From NCBI RefSeq assembly GCF_000252855.1, contig NC_017045.1:1922001-1986000 (forward strand): a stretch of DNA of 64,000 bases, read 5' to 3'. This document shows, one piece after another, positions 37,389 through 47,205 of the stretch (the first letter of the stretch is position 1; every line of letters begins with the position of its first letter). The notes under the pieces are model-generated. The model was not told where the DNA came from, did no database searches, and saw only the letters and a list, made by a program, of their open reading frames with translations. The translations under genes were made by a program, and so were the position numbers. This stretch comes from Riemerella anatipestifer ATCC 11845 = DSM 15868 (GTDB lineage Bacteria; Bacteroidota; Bacteroidia; Flavobacteriales; Weeksellaceae).

Positions 37389-38210
37389 TTAATAGACTAA
37401 ACACTGCCACGCTTCTTCTATTTTTGCTTCGGTAAGTAGGCGTTGAGCCTTTAGATGAGTGGCTTCATCATCGGTATAGCTGCCTTTGGGCAGTCGTTCC
37501 ACATTAGCGAGCATTCCCAAATCATTCCCTGTAAATACTTTACTGTTTTTTATTTCACAAGGCAGTTGGTCTATGCCAATCCCTTTAGTTACTAGGGGTT
37601 TTGGGACTTCAAACAGGTTGTCCGCATTGTTTCTAGAATACCAGTTACCCCCCAGTCTTGCCACAAGGTCTAGTTTGGCTTGGTCTAGTGTGCCATTTTC
37701 GTTCAGATATTCCTCTCGGATATGTATTTTAACTACTTCCGAAATCACTAAGTTCCCCGCACCACCTTCTGTGCCTAGAGGTTTTACTTCTAAGACCTTA
37801 CATTCTAGGTTTACGGGGCATTCTTCTATGAGTTTGGGGGCAATTAGGTCGGCATCTTTCATTGTAAACCCCGCTTTCACAAATTCATTGATGCTTTTAT
37901 CGTATTCCGTAGAAGAAAGAGACATTTGTTGCACGATGGGGTAGTTTACGATACCGATATTAACTTCAGGAACTTGTAACACATTCTCCAAAGTATCTTT
38001 AGTGCTGTTATCTCTCATCCTTCTAGAAGGAGAAAAAATCACAATGGGCGGATTACAGCTAAAAAGATTAAAGAAACTGAAAGGTGAGAGGTTAATATTG
38101 CCTTCTTGGTCTATGGTAGAAGCTAAAGCAATAGGTCTAGGAGCAATGGCGTGTTGCAGTAGCATCTGAACCTCAAATGGAGGAAGTTCTTTTGGGTTGA
38201 TAGTTTTCAT
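37389..38210 (-). CDS. flavin reductase-like FMN-binding protein
   Basis: The 273 residues match the flavin reductase/flavoredoxin family (DIM6/NTAB type): PRPIALASTIDQEGNINLSPFSFFN for FMN binding, PPIVIFSPSRRMRDNSTKDT, and GAGNLVISEVVKIHIR. It is longer than simple flavin reductases (about 170-200), with a C-terminal extension containing LARLGGNWYSR. No partner oxygenase is nearby, so the electron acceptor is unknown. It lies alone, convergent with the cysteine operon. Confidence 0.85.
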   Translation of the reverse strand: MKTINPKELPPFEVQMLLQHAIAPRPIALASTIDQEGNINLSPFSFFNLFSCNPPIVIFSPSRRMRDNSTKDTLENVLQVPEVNIGIVNYPIVQQMSLSSTEYDKSINEFVKAGFTMKDADLIAPKLIEECPVNLECKVLEVKPLGTEGGAGNLVISEVVKIHIREEYLNENGTLDQAKLDLVARLGGNWYSRNNADNLFEVPKPLVTKGIGIDQLPCEIKNSKVFTGNDLGMLANVERLPKGSYTDDEATHLKAQRLLTEAKIEEAWQCLVY

Positions 38211-38242
38211 TTACTTTGATTTAAAGCGTAAAAATACAAACT

Positions 38243-38740
38243 CTAAATGAAATTAACCATAACCGCCCCCGATTGATGATAGAAAAAATCGCTTTCTTCA
38301 AATTCAATATTAGTTTTGCTTTTAAGGGTATCAAAGACCAACTTTTGCAAAACGCCATCTCCAATGCCGTGGATTATTTCTAGCTTTTTTATTTTATTGA
38401 ATTTACAAAAATCAAGTGTTTCCTCCAGTTTTTGTTTTTGAATAAATAGCCGTTCAAAACTATCGTAATGGTCAGGGTTATTTACCAACTGGTCAAAATG
38501 AAGGTCTAATATCAAGTGCTGATTTTTCTTTCTAGGAGGTCTAGAGGTTTGATTGGCTTCTGGTTTTCGTACAATGGGTGTTTGTTCGTATAGAGAAGCA
38601 TCTCTTAAAGTGAGTAGATGCTTAGGATAGCGGTGGGTAAAATGGTATTCGTCTCGGAAAACCACTTCATTGCCGTGTATAGAAGTAACGATGCCCCACA
38701 AGTCATCATCAATTACAGAAACGTTATCTCCTATTTTCAT
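38243..38740 (-). CDS. Smr-domain protein
   Basis: The 165 residues have an N-terminal beta-rich KOW/MutS2-linker-like part (MKIGDNVSVIDDDLWGIVTSI) and a C-terminal Smr domain with LDLHFDQL and the signature EIIHGIGDGVLQKLV. Smr domains are nucleases or RNA-cleaving modules; standalone versions like this are common in Bacteroidota, and target RNA or DNA is unknown. Its start overlaps the stop of the phosphoesterase gene by four bases (ATGA), indicating translational coupling. Confidence 0.88.
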   Translation of the reverse strand: MKIGDNVSVIDDDLWGIVTSIHGNEVVFRDEYHFTHRYPKHLLTLRDASLYEQTPIVRKPEANQTSRPPRKKNQHLILDLHFDQLVNNPDHYDSFERLFIQKQKLEETLDFCKFNKIKKLEIIHGIGDGVLQKLVFDTLKSKTNIEFEESDFFYHQSGAVMVNFI

Positions 38741-39231
38741 CTTTTACCGAGTTCTATCACTTCCAAATCTTTGATTTCTGCTCCATCAATCTTAAAACGC
38801 ATCATAGTTCGCACTTGGTGCCACCCTTGAGTACCTGTTGCTCCAGGGTTGAGGTGTAGGAGTTGATGCTTTTGGTCGTACATTGCTTTTAGAATATGTG
38901 AGTGCCCACTAATGAACAGTTGAGGTGTTTTTTCTAGAATTTCTTTTCTTGCTAGAGGGCTATATTTGTTGGGGTAACCACCAATGTGAATCATCAGAAC
39001 TTCTACTTCTTCACATTTAAATCTTAATACTTCAGGGAAAATCTTTCTTATTTCGGTACCATCTATGTTGCCATAAACGCCCTTTAGAGGTTTTATTTTT
39101 TCTAGAGTTTCCACCACTTCCATATTTCCAAAATCGCCACAATGCCAAATTTCATCTGCATTTTTAGCATAGTCTAAAATACGCTGGTCAAGGTAAGAAT
39201 GTGTATCCGAAAGAAGTAATATCTGTTTCAC
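38737..39231 (-). CDS. YfcE/MJ0936-type metallophosphoesterase
   Basis: The 164 residues carry all motifs of the small calcineurin-like phosphoesterases: LLSDTHS (motif I), HCGDFGN (II), VYGNIDG (III), MIHIGGYP (IV) and ISGHSH (V). These bind two metals, usually Mn. The family hydrolyses phosphodiesters such as cyclic nucleotides or nucleic-acid ends; the natural substrate is unknown. It overlaps the downstream Smr gene, so the two may act on the same nucleic-acid product (inference). Confidence 0.93.
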   Translation of the reverse strand: MKQILLLSDTHSYLDQRILDYAKNADEIWHCGDFGNMEVVETLEKIKPLKGVYGNIDGTEIRKIFPEVLRFKCEEVEVLMIHIGGYPNKYSPLARKEILEKTPQLFISGHSHILKAMYDQKHQLLHLNPGATGTQGWHQVRTMMRFKIDGAEIKDLEVIELGKR

Positions 39232-39317
39232 GGGGCTAATTTATAAGATTTCTTTTAATTATAGGGATTATAAGTCAATATATTTTCCGATTTTTGTGGT
39301 CTAAAAATAAGATACAA

Positions 39318-40058
39318 GTGTCAAGATATTGCATAGAATTTTCTTACAACGGCGAAAAATATTTTGGTTATCAGATACAACCTAAGCAGATTTCTGTGCA
39401 AGAAACCTTGGAGCAGGCACTTTCTACCATTTTAAGAGAGGAAATAAAAACCACAGGAGCAGGGCGTACCGATACGGGCGTACACGCAAAGAAAATGTTT
39501 GCTCATTTTGATACAGATTTAATTTTAGAAGAAGAGCTATTGCCTAAAAGGCTCAATAGTTTTTTGCCGCCAGATATTTCGGTGAAACGATTGTTTAGAG
39601 TATCTAGTGATTTTCACGCAAGGTTTGATGCTACTTACAGAACTTACGAATATTATATTTCGTTAGAGAAAAATCCGTTTACGCAAAATTCGGCGTGGGG
39701 CTATTGGAGGCGTCCGCTAAACTTAGAAGCGATGAACGAGGCTTGCAAAATCCTTTTTGAATATACCGATTTTACAAGTTTCTCTAAACTAAACACCGAT
39801 ACCAAAACTAACCTCTGCGAAATTTATAAGGCTTTTTGGGTGCAAGAGGGTACGGAGCTTAAGTTTACCATTTCTGCCAATAGATTTTTGCGAAATATGG
39901 TGAGGGCTATCGTAGGGACGATGGTGGATATAGGGAGTGGCAAAATAGCACCACAAGATTTAAGAAAGGTAATAGAAGCCAAAGAGAGAAATGCTGCAGG
40001 GACTTCGGCTCCTGCACAAGGTTTATTTTTGGTAGATGTAGGGTATAATTGGGAGTAG
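39318..40058 (+). CDS. truA: tRNA pseudouridine synthase A
   Basis: I choose the GTG at 39318 because TruA proteins start within a few residues of RYxIEFSYNG (here SRYCIEFSYNGEKYFGYQIQ); an in-frame TTG at 39294 would add nine residues and overlaps the probable -7 region. From GTG the protein has 246 residues. The catalytic Asp is in GAGRTDTGVHA. Other family parts are FHARFDATYRTYEYYI and FLRNMVRAIVGTM. It makes pseudouridine at positions 38-40 of tRNA. The ABC exporter gene follows after 21 bases. Confidence 0.92.
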   Translation: MSRYCIEFSYNGEKYFGYQIQPKQISVQETLEQALSTILREEIKTTGAGRTDTGVHAKKMFAHFDTDLILEEELLPKRLNSFLPPDISVKRLFRVSSDFHARFDATYRTYEYYISLEKNPFTQNSAWGYWRRPLNLEAMNEACKILFEYTDFTSFSKLNTDTKTNLCEIYKAFWVQEGTELKFTISANRFLRNMVRAIVGTMVDIGSGKIAPQDLRKVIEAKERNAAGTSAPAQGLFLVDVGYNWE

Positions 40059-40079
40059 ATTTTTAGAAATTAAAACGGT

Positions 40080-41831
40080 ATGAAGAAACAAACTACAGGA
40101 ATGCTTATTAAACGCTTATTTTTCATCGGAATGAATTTTAGGCGATGGTTTCTGTTGGCGTTATTGGTATCTATTATCTTGGCGGTGGTTTCTACCTATC
40201 GTCCTATTCTCACCAAAAACATTGTTGACCACGATATTATGCAGCTGAAAAGCACTACGCTTTTGATGCAGAGTATCTATTGGTTAGTTGGTTTGGTGAT
40301 TGCGGAGACTATTCTTAATTTTTTGTTGGTGTTTTTATCCAATTATATTTCTCAAAATGTGATGAGAGATATAAGAGAAAAACTCTACCATAAACTGATT
40401 TATTTCAAGACTTCATTTTTTGATAAAACGGCTATTGGGCAATTAGTTACTCGTGCAGTGGGAGATGTAGAAACCATAGCAACGGTCTATACAGATGGCT
40501 TTCTAATGGTCTTTGGAGATGTGTTAAGAATAGTGATGGTGCTGGTAGCGATGTTTAATGTGAATGTTCAGTTGAGTTTTGTGGCGTTAGCGATATTGCC
40601 AATTATGGTACTCATCACTCGCTTTTTTCAAAAGAAACTCAAACAATCGTTTGGTGATGAAAGACAATGGACGGCAACGCAAAATTCATTCGTACAAGAA
40701 CGGCTTTCGGGTATGTCTATTATTCAAGTATTTAATAGGCAAGATGCCGAGTTTGAAAAGTTTGAATCCATCAATGCAAGTCTTAAAAAAGCATTACTAA
40801 AGACAGTATTTTATTTTTCCTTGTTCTTCCCTGTGGTAGAACTTATTACTTCATTGTTCATTGGGCTTATTTTGTTCTATGCGGGTTATAATGCTTTGTA
40901 TAATCAAAATGCTACGCCTGGGGAAGTGATAGCGTTTATACAGTTTGTAAATATGCTGATAAGACCGCTACGCCAAATTGCCGACCGTTTTAACAATATC
41001 CAAAGAGGGTTGGTAGGAGCAGAGAGGGTTTTGGGTATTATGGATCAAGACGAAGCAATGCCTAATGAAGGGAAAGAAATCATTACAGATATTAAAGGAG
41101 AGATAGATTTTAAGGCGGTGCGTTTCTCTTATGATGATAAACAGGAAGTGCTTAAAGGGATTGATTTTAAAGTAAATCAAGGAGAAACTGTGGCGATTGT
41201 AGGAGCTACAGGGGCAGGGAAATCTACTATCATCAATCTTATTACTCGTTTTTATGATGTAAGTTCTGGGCAAATTTTACTAGATGGCAAAGACCTTAGA
41301 GATTATGATTTGTATAGTTTAAGACAACATATAGGAGTAGTATTGCAAGATGTTTTCTTGTTTCACGGAAGCATTTACGAAAATTTAACCTTCGGAGACG
41401 AAACCATTACTCTGGAGCAGATTAAAACCATAGCAAAAGAAATAGAGGTGGACGATTTTATAGAAAGTTTGCCTAATGGCTATCATTATGTGGTAAATGA
41501 GCGAGGAGCGTCTATTTCTTTGGGGCAACGCCAACTACTTTCTTTTTTAAGGGCGTATCTTTCTAATCCTAAAATTCTTATTCTTGATGAAGCCACTTCT
41601 TCCATAGACCACGAAAGTGAAAAATTGATTCAAAAAGCTACGGAGAAAATTACTAAAAATAGAACTTCTATTATCATTGCTCACAGGCTTTCTACCATAG
41701 AGAAGGCGGACAAAATTCTAGTAATGGATAAAGGTAAAATAGTAGAAGAAGGGACACATCAGGAATTGTTGGCTCTCAATGGTTATTATGCTTTGTTGTA
41801 CCAATCTCAACTTGGGACGAAGAAAGAATAG
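40080..41831 (+). CDS. ABC exporter, fused membrane and ATPase domains (MsbA/MdlB type)
   Basis: The 583 residues have six membrane helices in the first 320 residues and an ATPase domain after that. Walker A is GATGAGKST, the signature is ISLGQRQL (SxGQRQ), and Walker B is ILILDEATSSID with the switch His in IIAHRLST. This is the half-transporter layout that works as a homodimer or paired heterodimer. Substrate is unknown; MsbA-like lipid A export or drug export are both possible. It starts 21 bases after truA. A GldA-like ATPase gene follows. Confidence 0.92.
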   Translation: MKKQTTGMLIKRLFFIGMNFRRWFLLALLVSIILAVVSTYRPILTKNIVDHDIMQLKSTTLLMQSIYWLVGLVIAETILNFLLVFLSNYISQNVMRDIREKLYHKLIYFKTSFFDKTAIGQLVTRAVGDVETIATVYTDGFLMVFGDVLRIVMVLVAMFNVNVQLSFVALAILPIMVLITRFFQKKLKQSFGDERQWTATQNSFVQERLSGMSIIQVFNRQDAEFEKFESINASLKKALLKTVFYFSLFFPVVELITSLFIGLILFYAGYNALYNQNATPGEVIAFIQFVNMLIRPLRQIADRFNNIQRGLVGAERVLGIMDQDEAMPNEGKEIITDIKGEIDFKAVRFSYDDKQEVLKGIDFKVNQGETVAIVGATGAGKSTIINLITRFYDVSSGQILLDGKDLRDYDLYSLRQHIGVVLQDVFLFHGSIYENLTFGDETITLEQIKTIAKEIEVDDFIESLPNGYHYVVNERGASISLGQRQLLSFLRAYLSNPKILILDEATSSIDHESEKLIQKATEKITKNRTSIIIAHRLSTIEKADKILVMDKGKIVEEGTHQELLALNGYYALLYQSQLGTKKE

Positions 41832-41867
41832 TTATTTTTGTACATTTGTTACTGATATTATTGATAT

Positions 41868-42560
41868 ATGATTTTGGATATTGTAAATCTTACTAAAAAG
41901 TTTGGGGAGCAGGTCGCATTAAACCAAATTAACCTTACCATACAAAAAAATGAAATTATAGGTTTGTTAGGACCTAATGGGGCAGGCAAATCTACTTTAA
42001 TGAAAACCATTTCTGGTGTTTTGGATATAGAAGAAGGGGAAATTTCTTTCAATGGCTCTTTGTTAGTAGGAACATTAGATGCTAAGAAAAAGATAGGCTT
42101 TTTGCCAGAAAATAATCCGCTTTATACGGAAATGTATGTGCGAGAGTATTTAGAGTTGGTGGCAGATATTCATCATATATCTAAACAGAGGATAGATGAA
42201 GTGATAGATTTGGTAGGGATAACACCAGAGAAATCTAAGAAAATAGGACAATTATCCAAAGGGTATAAACAGAGGGTGGGATTAGCCCAAGCTATTATCC
42301 ACCAACCAGACTTGTTGATTTTGGACGAGCCAACCAACGGACTAGACCCTAACCAAATTTTAGAGATACGAGAAGTGATTAAAGAAATAGGGCGTAAAAA
42401 AACGGTTATTCTATCTACACATATTATGCAGGAGGTAGAGGCGTTGTGCAGTAGAGTGATACTGATACACAAGGGCAACATTATGCAAGATTCTCCAATA
42501 GAGGAGTTCAAAGGCAAATATGCTTCCTTAGAAGAAGCCTTTGCAGCATATACCCATTAA
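41868..42560 (+). CDS. ABC transporter ATPase, GldA-like
   Basis: The 230 residues form one ATPase domain: GLLGPNGAGKSTLMK (Walker A), IGQLSKGYKQRVGLAQAI (signature), LLILDEPTNGLDP (Walker B) and LSTHIMQEVEALC (switch His). The stretch FLPENNPLYTEMYVREYLEL strongly resembles GldA of flavobacteria. Known GldA is about 300 residues; this lacks the C-terminal extension, so it may be GldA of a non-gliding lineage or a paralogue. No gldF or gldG permease gene is adjacent. Terminator follows directly. Confidence 0.8.
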   Translation: MILDIVNLTKKFGEQVALNQINLTIQKNEIIGLLGPNGAGKSTLMKTISGVLDIEEGEISFNGSLLVGTLDAKKKIGFLPENNPLYTEMYVREYLELVADIHHISKQRIDEVIDLVGITPEKSKKIGQLSKGYKQRVGLAQAIIHQPDLLILDEPTNGLDPNQILEIREVIKEIGRKKTVILSTHIMQEVEALCSRVILIHKGNIMQDSPIEEFKGKYASLEEAFAAYTH

Positions 42561-42565
42561 AAATA

Positions 42566-42600
42566 AAAAAGGAAACTTAAAATTTTAAGTTTCCTTTTTT
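42566..42600. terminator. bidirectional terminator between the GldA-like gene and pheS
   Basis: GGAAACTTAAAA and TTTTAAGTTTCC form a perfect palindrome (42571-42594) flanked by A- and T-runs, so it can end transcripts of both convergent genes. Confidence 0.9.
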
Positions 42601-42606
42601 TGTTAC

Positions 42607-43617
42607 TTATAGCGTTTTAAACTGTTCTAACATTCTTACATCGTTTTCAAAGAACATACGAATGTCGCTCATTTGGTAGAGGAGCATCACGATTCGCTCT
42701 ATTCCCATACCAAAAGCATAGCCGCTGTATTTATCAGGGTTTATATTTACATTTTTAAGCACAGCAGGGTCTACCATACCACAGCCCATAATTTCTAGCC
42801 AACCAGTACCTTTAGTAATTCGGTAGTCTGTTTCGGAGTTAAGTCCCCAATAAACATCAACCTCCGCACTTGGCTCGGTGAATGGGAAATAAGACGGTCT
42901 CATTCTAATTTTAGACTTTCCAAAAAGCTCCGTAGTGAAAAACTGTATGGTTTGCTTCAAATCCGCAAAACTTACCTTTTCATCAATATAAAGTCCTTCT
43001 ATCTGGTGGAAAATACAATGCGAACGAGAAGAAATAGCCTCATTTCTAAATACTCTACCCGGTGATAGAATACGCATTGGAGGTTGGTTCTGTTCCATAT
43101 GTCTTATCTGCACAGACGAAGTGTGTGTTCTAAGGAGGGTGTCAGGATTCTGCTCTATGAAAAACGTATCCTGCATATCTCTAGCAGGGTGATATTCGGG
43201 GAGGTTAAGGGCTGTAAAGTTGTGCCAGTCGTCCTCTATTTCTGGACCGTCTGACACGGCAAACCCTATGGACTTAAATATCTCGATAATTCTATTCTTA
43301 ACTAAGTTGATAGGGTGTCTGCTCCCCAATTCCAAAGGATACCCAGGACGAGTTAAATCTTCTTTTTCTACAACAATACTAGAGGCGGTTGCATTTTTAA
43401 GCTCTTCTAGTTTTTCGGCAACAGCTTGTTTTAGAACATTTATTTTTTGTCCAAAAGCCTTTTTTTGTTCGTTCGGAACTTGTTTAAACTCATCAAAGAT
43501 GGCATTTAAAATTCCTTTTTTACCGTTAAATTTTATTCTGAATTGCTCTATTTCATCTTTGTTTGAAGACTGAAATTGCTTTACCTCTTGTAGATATGCG
43601 TCAATGTATTCTAACAT
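42607..43617 (-). CDS. pheS: phenylalanyl-tRNA synthetase alpha subunit
   Basis: I take the ATG at 43617 as start; the in-frame TTG at 43641 lies inside the -7 promoter element. This gives 336 residues: an N-terminal coiled coil that binds tRNA (to about 85), then the class II core with motif 2 [19 protein letters not shown] and motif 3 [15 protein letters not shown]. It charges tRNA-Phe together with PheT, which is encoded elsewhere. The GC-poor spacing upstream leads to a clear promoter. The residues of the phenylalanine pocket look normal. Confidence 0.95.
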   Translation of the reverse strand: MLEYIDAYLQEVKQFQSSNKDEIEQFRIKFNGKKGILNAIFDEFKQVPNEQKKAFGQKINVLKQAVAEKLEELKNATASSIVVEKEDLTRPGYPLELGSRHPINLVKNRIIEIFKSIGFAVSDGPEIEDDWHNFTALNLPEYHPARDMQDTFFIEQNPDTLLRTHTSSVQIRHMEQNQPPMRILSPGRVFRNEAISSRSHCIFHQIEGLYIDEKVSFADLKQTIQFFTTELFGKSKIRMRPSYFPFTEPSAEVDVYWGLNSETDYRITKGTGWLEIMGCGMVDPAVLKNVNINPDKYSGYAFGMGIERIVMLLYQMSDIRMFFENDVRMLEQFKTL

Positions 43618-43638
43618 TCTTTGTTTTCTATTTAGGTG

Positions 43639-43646
43639 CAAAAATA
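43639..43646 (-). promoter_or_regulatory. -7 promoter element of pheS
   Basis: The complement reads TATTTTTG, a full consensus match. A TTTTG lies 18 nt upstream. It overlaps the TTG at 43641, which decides the start codon in favour of ATG 43617. Confidence 0.65.
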
Positions 43647-43703
43647 AGGTTTTCCTACTAAACTCAAAAGATTAGATGATATAATGCCTTAATTATACAG
43701 ATT

Positions 43704-44210
43704 CTAAGGTTGTTCTACAAGGTAGCCATCGTAGGAAATAGGTTGTCTGTCTCTACTGTTGATGGAGATGTAGGCTTTTCCGTTTTTTAGAATATCAATG
43801 TATATATCACTTACATTTTCAGGGTGAGAAAGACTAAAATGATAGGTATATCCTTTTTTAGTTTTGTTTTTGGAGAATTTGAAATCTTTTGTCGCTGTAT
43901 TGAAACTGTTTTTAGAAGGGTCTAGACTAGCGTTAAACATTCTGCCAAAGTAGGGAAGATTAATAGATAGACTGTCTTTTTTTAGAGTAATAGCATAGCC
44001 GTAATCTAGTTCAAACATTCGGCTTCCAACTGTAGGGAACGATTGTGCAATATTGATGACATCGTAATTATTAGGGAGTGCCCTTTTTGCCATTACGGTA
44101 AACTCATTTTTATCCATGTAACTTTGTACTTTATCTTCGTTTATGCCGTATTGAGTTTGGCAAGAGATAAGAGAAAGTCCTGTTAGTAGTAATATAATAA
44201 CTCTTTTCAT
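43704..44210 (-). CDS. DUF4251 lipoprotein
   Basis: The start is taken at 44210 (MKRVIILLLTGLSLISC) because it begins a textbook lipoprotein signal with lipobox SLISC; an upstream ATG adds nine residues. The 168-residue protein matches DUF4251, with FTVMAKRALPNNYDVIN and SLSINLPYFGRMFNA followed by YTYHFSLSHPENVSDIYI. These small beta-rich lipoproteins are common in Bacteroidota, with unknown role. It follows hemW by 38 bases on the same strand. Confidence 0.85.
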   Translation of the reverse strand: MKRVIILLLTGLSLISCQTQYGINEDKVQSYMDKNEFTVMAKRALPNNYDVINIAQSFPTVGSRMFELDYGYAITLKKDSLSINLPYFGRMFNASLDPSKNSFNTATKDFKFSKNKTKKGYTYHFSLSHPENVSDIYIDILKNGKAYISINSRDRQPISYDGYLVEQP

Positions 44211-44248
44211 TGTGTTTGGGTTTTTAAATATGAACAAAAATAGATAAA

Positions 44249-45370
44249 TCAGACAACAAACAAATCAGAAATAATGCCATCTGCCATAAACCAATGTTCT
44301 TCTGGTATAAAAATCTGATTTTCTTCTAGTTTTAATGTTCCTAAACTTAGTTTTGTTTCTAGGCTTTTTTGGAATGGCTTTAGTATCTTTTCCGAAAATT
44401 GGTTGATGATGTTATATTTAACGCCCCATTTGGTGCGAAGTCCTATCATAATGAGTTCGTTAAATTGTTCTTTTTCTGATAAAATTTCCGTTTCTTTTGG
44501 AAGAGAGTTTTCTACTAAACTTTTGATATATAAACTATTATTAGCGATATTCCAGCTGCGTTGTTTTTGTCCGTCGTAGGAGTGAGCCGAAGGTCCTATG
44601 CCTAAATAAGGCAAGCCTTTCCAGTAGGCGGTATTATGCCTAGAGTGATAGTTTGGTTTGGAGAAATTAGAAATTTCGTAATGTTCAAATCCGTTTGACT
44701 TAAGTGTTTCTGAAAGGTATTGAAAAGCAATAAACTGTTCTTCTTCTTTCGGAGCATTGATTTTTTCCTGTTCAATCCACTTTTGTAGAGCAGTTTTGGG
44801 TTCCACAGTAAGGGCATAAGATGAGATGTGTGGCACTTGAAGTTCTATACTTTTTTGTAAACTTTCTTTCCAAAGAGAATGGTTGGAAGTTGGCGAACCA
44901 TAGATTAAATCTATACTAATGTTTTCAAAACCTGTGTCTTGGGCTCTTTTTATGGAACTTTCAGCTTCGGAAGCACTATGGGCTCTGTTCATAAGTTTTA
45001 AATCTTCTTCAAAAAAACTTTGAGTGCCAATGCTTAACCTGTTGATAGGCGTGTTAGAAAGAGCCTTTAAGAAGGACTGGTTTAAATCATCGGGGTTTGC
45101 TTCTAAGGTAATTTCTATATCAGAATTAAATGTAAAATATCTCAATACCTCGTCTATAAGTCTTTGTATTTCATCTACGCTAAGGATTGAAGGTGTGCCG
45201 CCACCAAAATATAATGATGGTAGACTTTTATTTTCTAGTTCGTGTTGTCTTAGGTATAATTCTTTTTTTAGAGCTAAAAGTATATCGTCTTTCAATTTCA
45301 ACGAAGTGGAAAAGTGAAAGTTACAATAACTGCATTTTTGCTTGCAAAACGGAATGTGTAAGTATATCAA
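44249..45370 (-). CDS. hemW: radical SAM haem chaperone HemW
   Basis: The 373 residues open with IYLHIPFCKQKCSYCNF, giving the radical SAM cysteines 9, 13 and 16. The next Cys seen in coproporphyrinogen oxidases of the HemN type is replaced by Phe-His, as in HemW. GGGTPSIL and SIGTQSFFEEDLKLMNRAH are further family motifs, and the C-terminal HemN_C domain is present (about 300-373). HemW inserts haem into proteins; HemN-like oxidase activity is unlikely without the extra Cys. Confidence 0.9.
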   Translation of the reverse strand: MIYLHIPFCKQKCSYCNFHFSTSLKLKDDILLALKKELYLRQHELENKSLPSLYFGGGTPSILSVDEIQRLIDEVLRYFTFNSDIEITLEANPDDLNQSFLKALSNTPINRLSIGTQSFFEEDLKLMNRAHSASEAESSIKRAQDTGFENISIDLIYGSPTSNHSLWKESLQKSIELQVPHISSYALTVEPKTALQKWIEQEKINAPKEEEQFIAFQYLSETLKSNGFEHYEISNFSKPNYHSRHNTAYWKGLPYLGIGPSAHSYDGQKQRSWNIANNSLYIKSLVENSLPKETEILSEKEQFNELIMIGLRTKWGVKYNIINQFSEKILKPFQKSLETKLSLGTLKLEENQIFIPEEHWFMADGIISDLFVV

Positions 45371-45390
45371 AGATAGATGATTTTTAATGT

Positions 45391-46338
45391 TTAATATCGG
45401 AAGCCTCTAGTATTGATAAAATTTTCAAAAGCGTAGCCTAAGTTAATCATAAAGCTGTTGCCACCATAATCTGCAATAGGAGAGAGGTTGATGTTATAAG
45501 CAGCTCCGAAACTAAATTGGTTAAATTTAAGTTTGATAAGAGGAGAAAAACTAAGTTGTTGGCTTCCAAATGCTGATTTGGCTGTTCTGTAGCTGATGCC
45601 TCCTGCGAAATAATTGTCTTCGTCTTTAATTTTTGCTAACAAATTAGCATCAATAATTCTAGAAGAGTTGGTGTTTAGATTGATTAAAACAGAGGGTTCT
45701 AATGAAAGGTTCTCAGAAAAATCCCAATCGTAGCCAGTGTTGATGAAAAATTTGGTGGGAGAAGGTTCTATTCCATTCACTATATAGGTGGTTTTACTTA
45801 GAGGAATATCCACTACTGAAAAACTACCAAAAAAGCCATTGTAAGTAGCTTGTAAGCCTAAGTTAGCGTAGGTTAAAAATACGCTGTTAGTACCGCTTTG
45901 TATTAGAGGATCGCCAGAATCTTTGGGATTAAGGAGGGCTAAATCTATATTGGAGTTATAAAGGTTGATACTTGTACCAAAGGAAAATTGATTTTTTCTT
46001 TCATTATCATCTATTGGGATAAAGTAAGCTGCTCCTATATTGATACCGTTGGCAGAGATAGGTCCATTTTGGTCTCTGAAAAAGTAAGCACCTACACCTA
46101 GCCTATCAGTAACATTGGCGTGTGCACCTATAGATTGTGTGTTGGGGGAATGTTCTAGTTTGGAGAATTGTTTTTGATAATGACTATTGATTATAATGTC
46201 GTCTGTTTCTCCAAAATGAGCGGGATTAAAGAGATATTTACCATCTAATAAGTATTGTTGGTAATACGGAAGTGTTTCCTGTGCATAGGAAATAACGGTG
46301 ATAAAAATAGAAATGGTAAATAAAATCTTTTTATACAT
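45391..46338 (-). CDS. PorP/SprF family T9SS outer-membrane protein
   Basis: The 315 residues have a signal peptide (to VISYAQ), then the family start LPYYQQYLLDGKYLFNPAHFGE with the typical NPA, followed by an outer-membrane beta barrel ending ENFINTRGFRY. PorP/SprF proteins associate with T9SS components and cell-surface adhesins. In Bacteroidota they usually sit beside a large SprB-like adhesin gene; here there is none, and neighbours are hemW and panC. It may be an orphan paralogue. Confidence 0.9.
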   Translation of the reverse strand: MYKKILFTISIFITVISYAQETLPYYQQYLLDGKYLFNPAHFGETDDIIINSHYQKQFSKLEHSPNTQSIGAHANVTDRLGVGAYFFRDQNGPISANGINIGAAYFIPIDDNERKNQFSFGTSINLYNSNIDLALLNPKDSGDPLIQSGTNSVFLTYANLGLQATYNGFFGSFSVVDIPLSKTTYIVNGIEPSPTKFFINTGYDWDFSENLSLEPSVLINLNTNSSRIIDANLLAKIKDEDNYFAGGISYRTAKSAFGSQQLSFSPLIKLKFNQFSFGAAYNINLSPIADYGGNSFMINLGYAFENFINTRGFRY

Positions 46339-46356
46339 AGTATGACTATTTGGAAA

Positions 46357-47205
46357 TTAGGCTAGATGCATATTATCTATAAGTCTTACTTGATTTACAT
46401 GAACAACAATAAAAGCTCTGTAAGAACAGTCCTTATAGAAGAAATCGGTTTCTTTTAAAGTGTTTTCATCAGCAATTACAAAGTATTCTAAATCAAAGTT
46501 TTTTTCTTTTTTAAAAATGGAATTTACTCTCTCTTTTATTTCTGGAATGCTAACAACTCTAAACCAATCATTTACCTTTAAAAGGGTTTCATAAATAATT
46601 TTGGCATCTTCTCTTTCAGCTTCGGATAATCGCATATTTCTAGAACTCATAGCTAAGCCGTTTTCTTCTCTGTAAATAGGCACTCCGTGTATATTGATTG
46701 GAAGGTTTTTCTTTTCCACTAACTTTCTGATAATGGCAAGTTGCTGGAAATCTTTCTCACCGAAGTAAGCGTTGTCTGGTTGTACTTGTCGGAAAAGCTC
46801 TTCTACCACTGTGCCTACACCATCAAAATGTCCAGGTCTCATCTTGCCTTCCATTTCGTTTTCCAAGCCATCAAAATCGTAATTTTTCGCCACGGATTTT
46901 TCGGGGTAGATATCTTCTATACTTGGGGTATATACAGCATCTACTAATTTTGATTTTTTAAGTTTTTCTAAATCAGCTTCTAGAGTTCTTGGGTACTTCT
47001 CTAGGTCGTCAGGGTTGTTAAACTGTGTAGGATTAACAAATATAGATGAAACTACAATCTCGTTGTGAGGTCTAGCTGCCTCGTAGAGAGAAATGTGTCC
47101 CTTATGCAAAGCTCCCATAGTAGGAGCAAAACCTATGGTATTGCCGTTCAGTTTATTATGTTTAATATAGTTTTCTAATTCTTTCCTACTGTCTAATATT
47201 TTCAT
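46357..47205 (-). CDS. panC: pantothenate synthetase
   Basis: The 282 residues contain the HxGH-class signature PTMGALHKGHISL, the pantoate-binding stretch VSSIFVNPTQFNNPDDLEKYPRT, FGEKDFQQLAIIRKL and the AMSSRNMRLSE loop. It joins pantoate and beta-alanine with ATP for CoA synthesis. It is divergent from the glycogen-synthase-like gene over a 113-base gap that holds a TATTTTTG box for the latter. This divergent pairing recurs in flavobacteria. Confidence 0.95.
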   Translation of the reverse strand: MKILDSRKELENYIKHNKLNGNTIGFAPTMGALHKGHISLYEAARPHNEIVVSSIFVNPTQFNNPDDLEKYPRTLEADLEKLKKSKLVDAVYTPSIEDIYPEKSVAKNYDFDGLENEMEGKMRPGHFDGVGTVVEELFRQVQPDNAYFGEKDFQQLAIIRKLVEKKNLPINIHGVPIYREENGLAMSSRNMRLSEAEREDAKIIYETLLKVNDWFRVVSIPEIKERVNSIFKKEKNFDLEYFVIADENTLKETDFFYKDCSYRAFIVVHVNQVRLIDNMHLA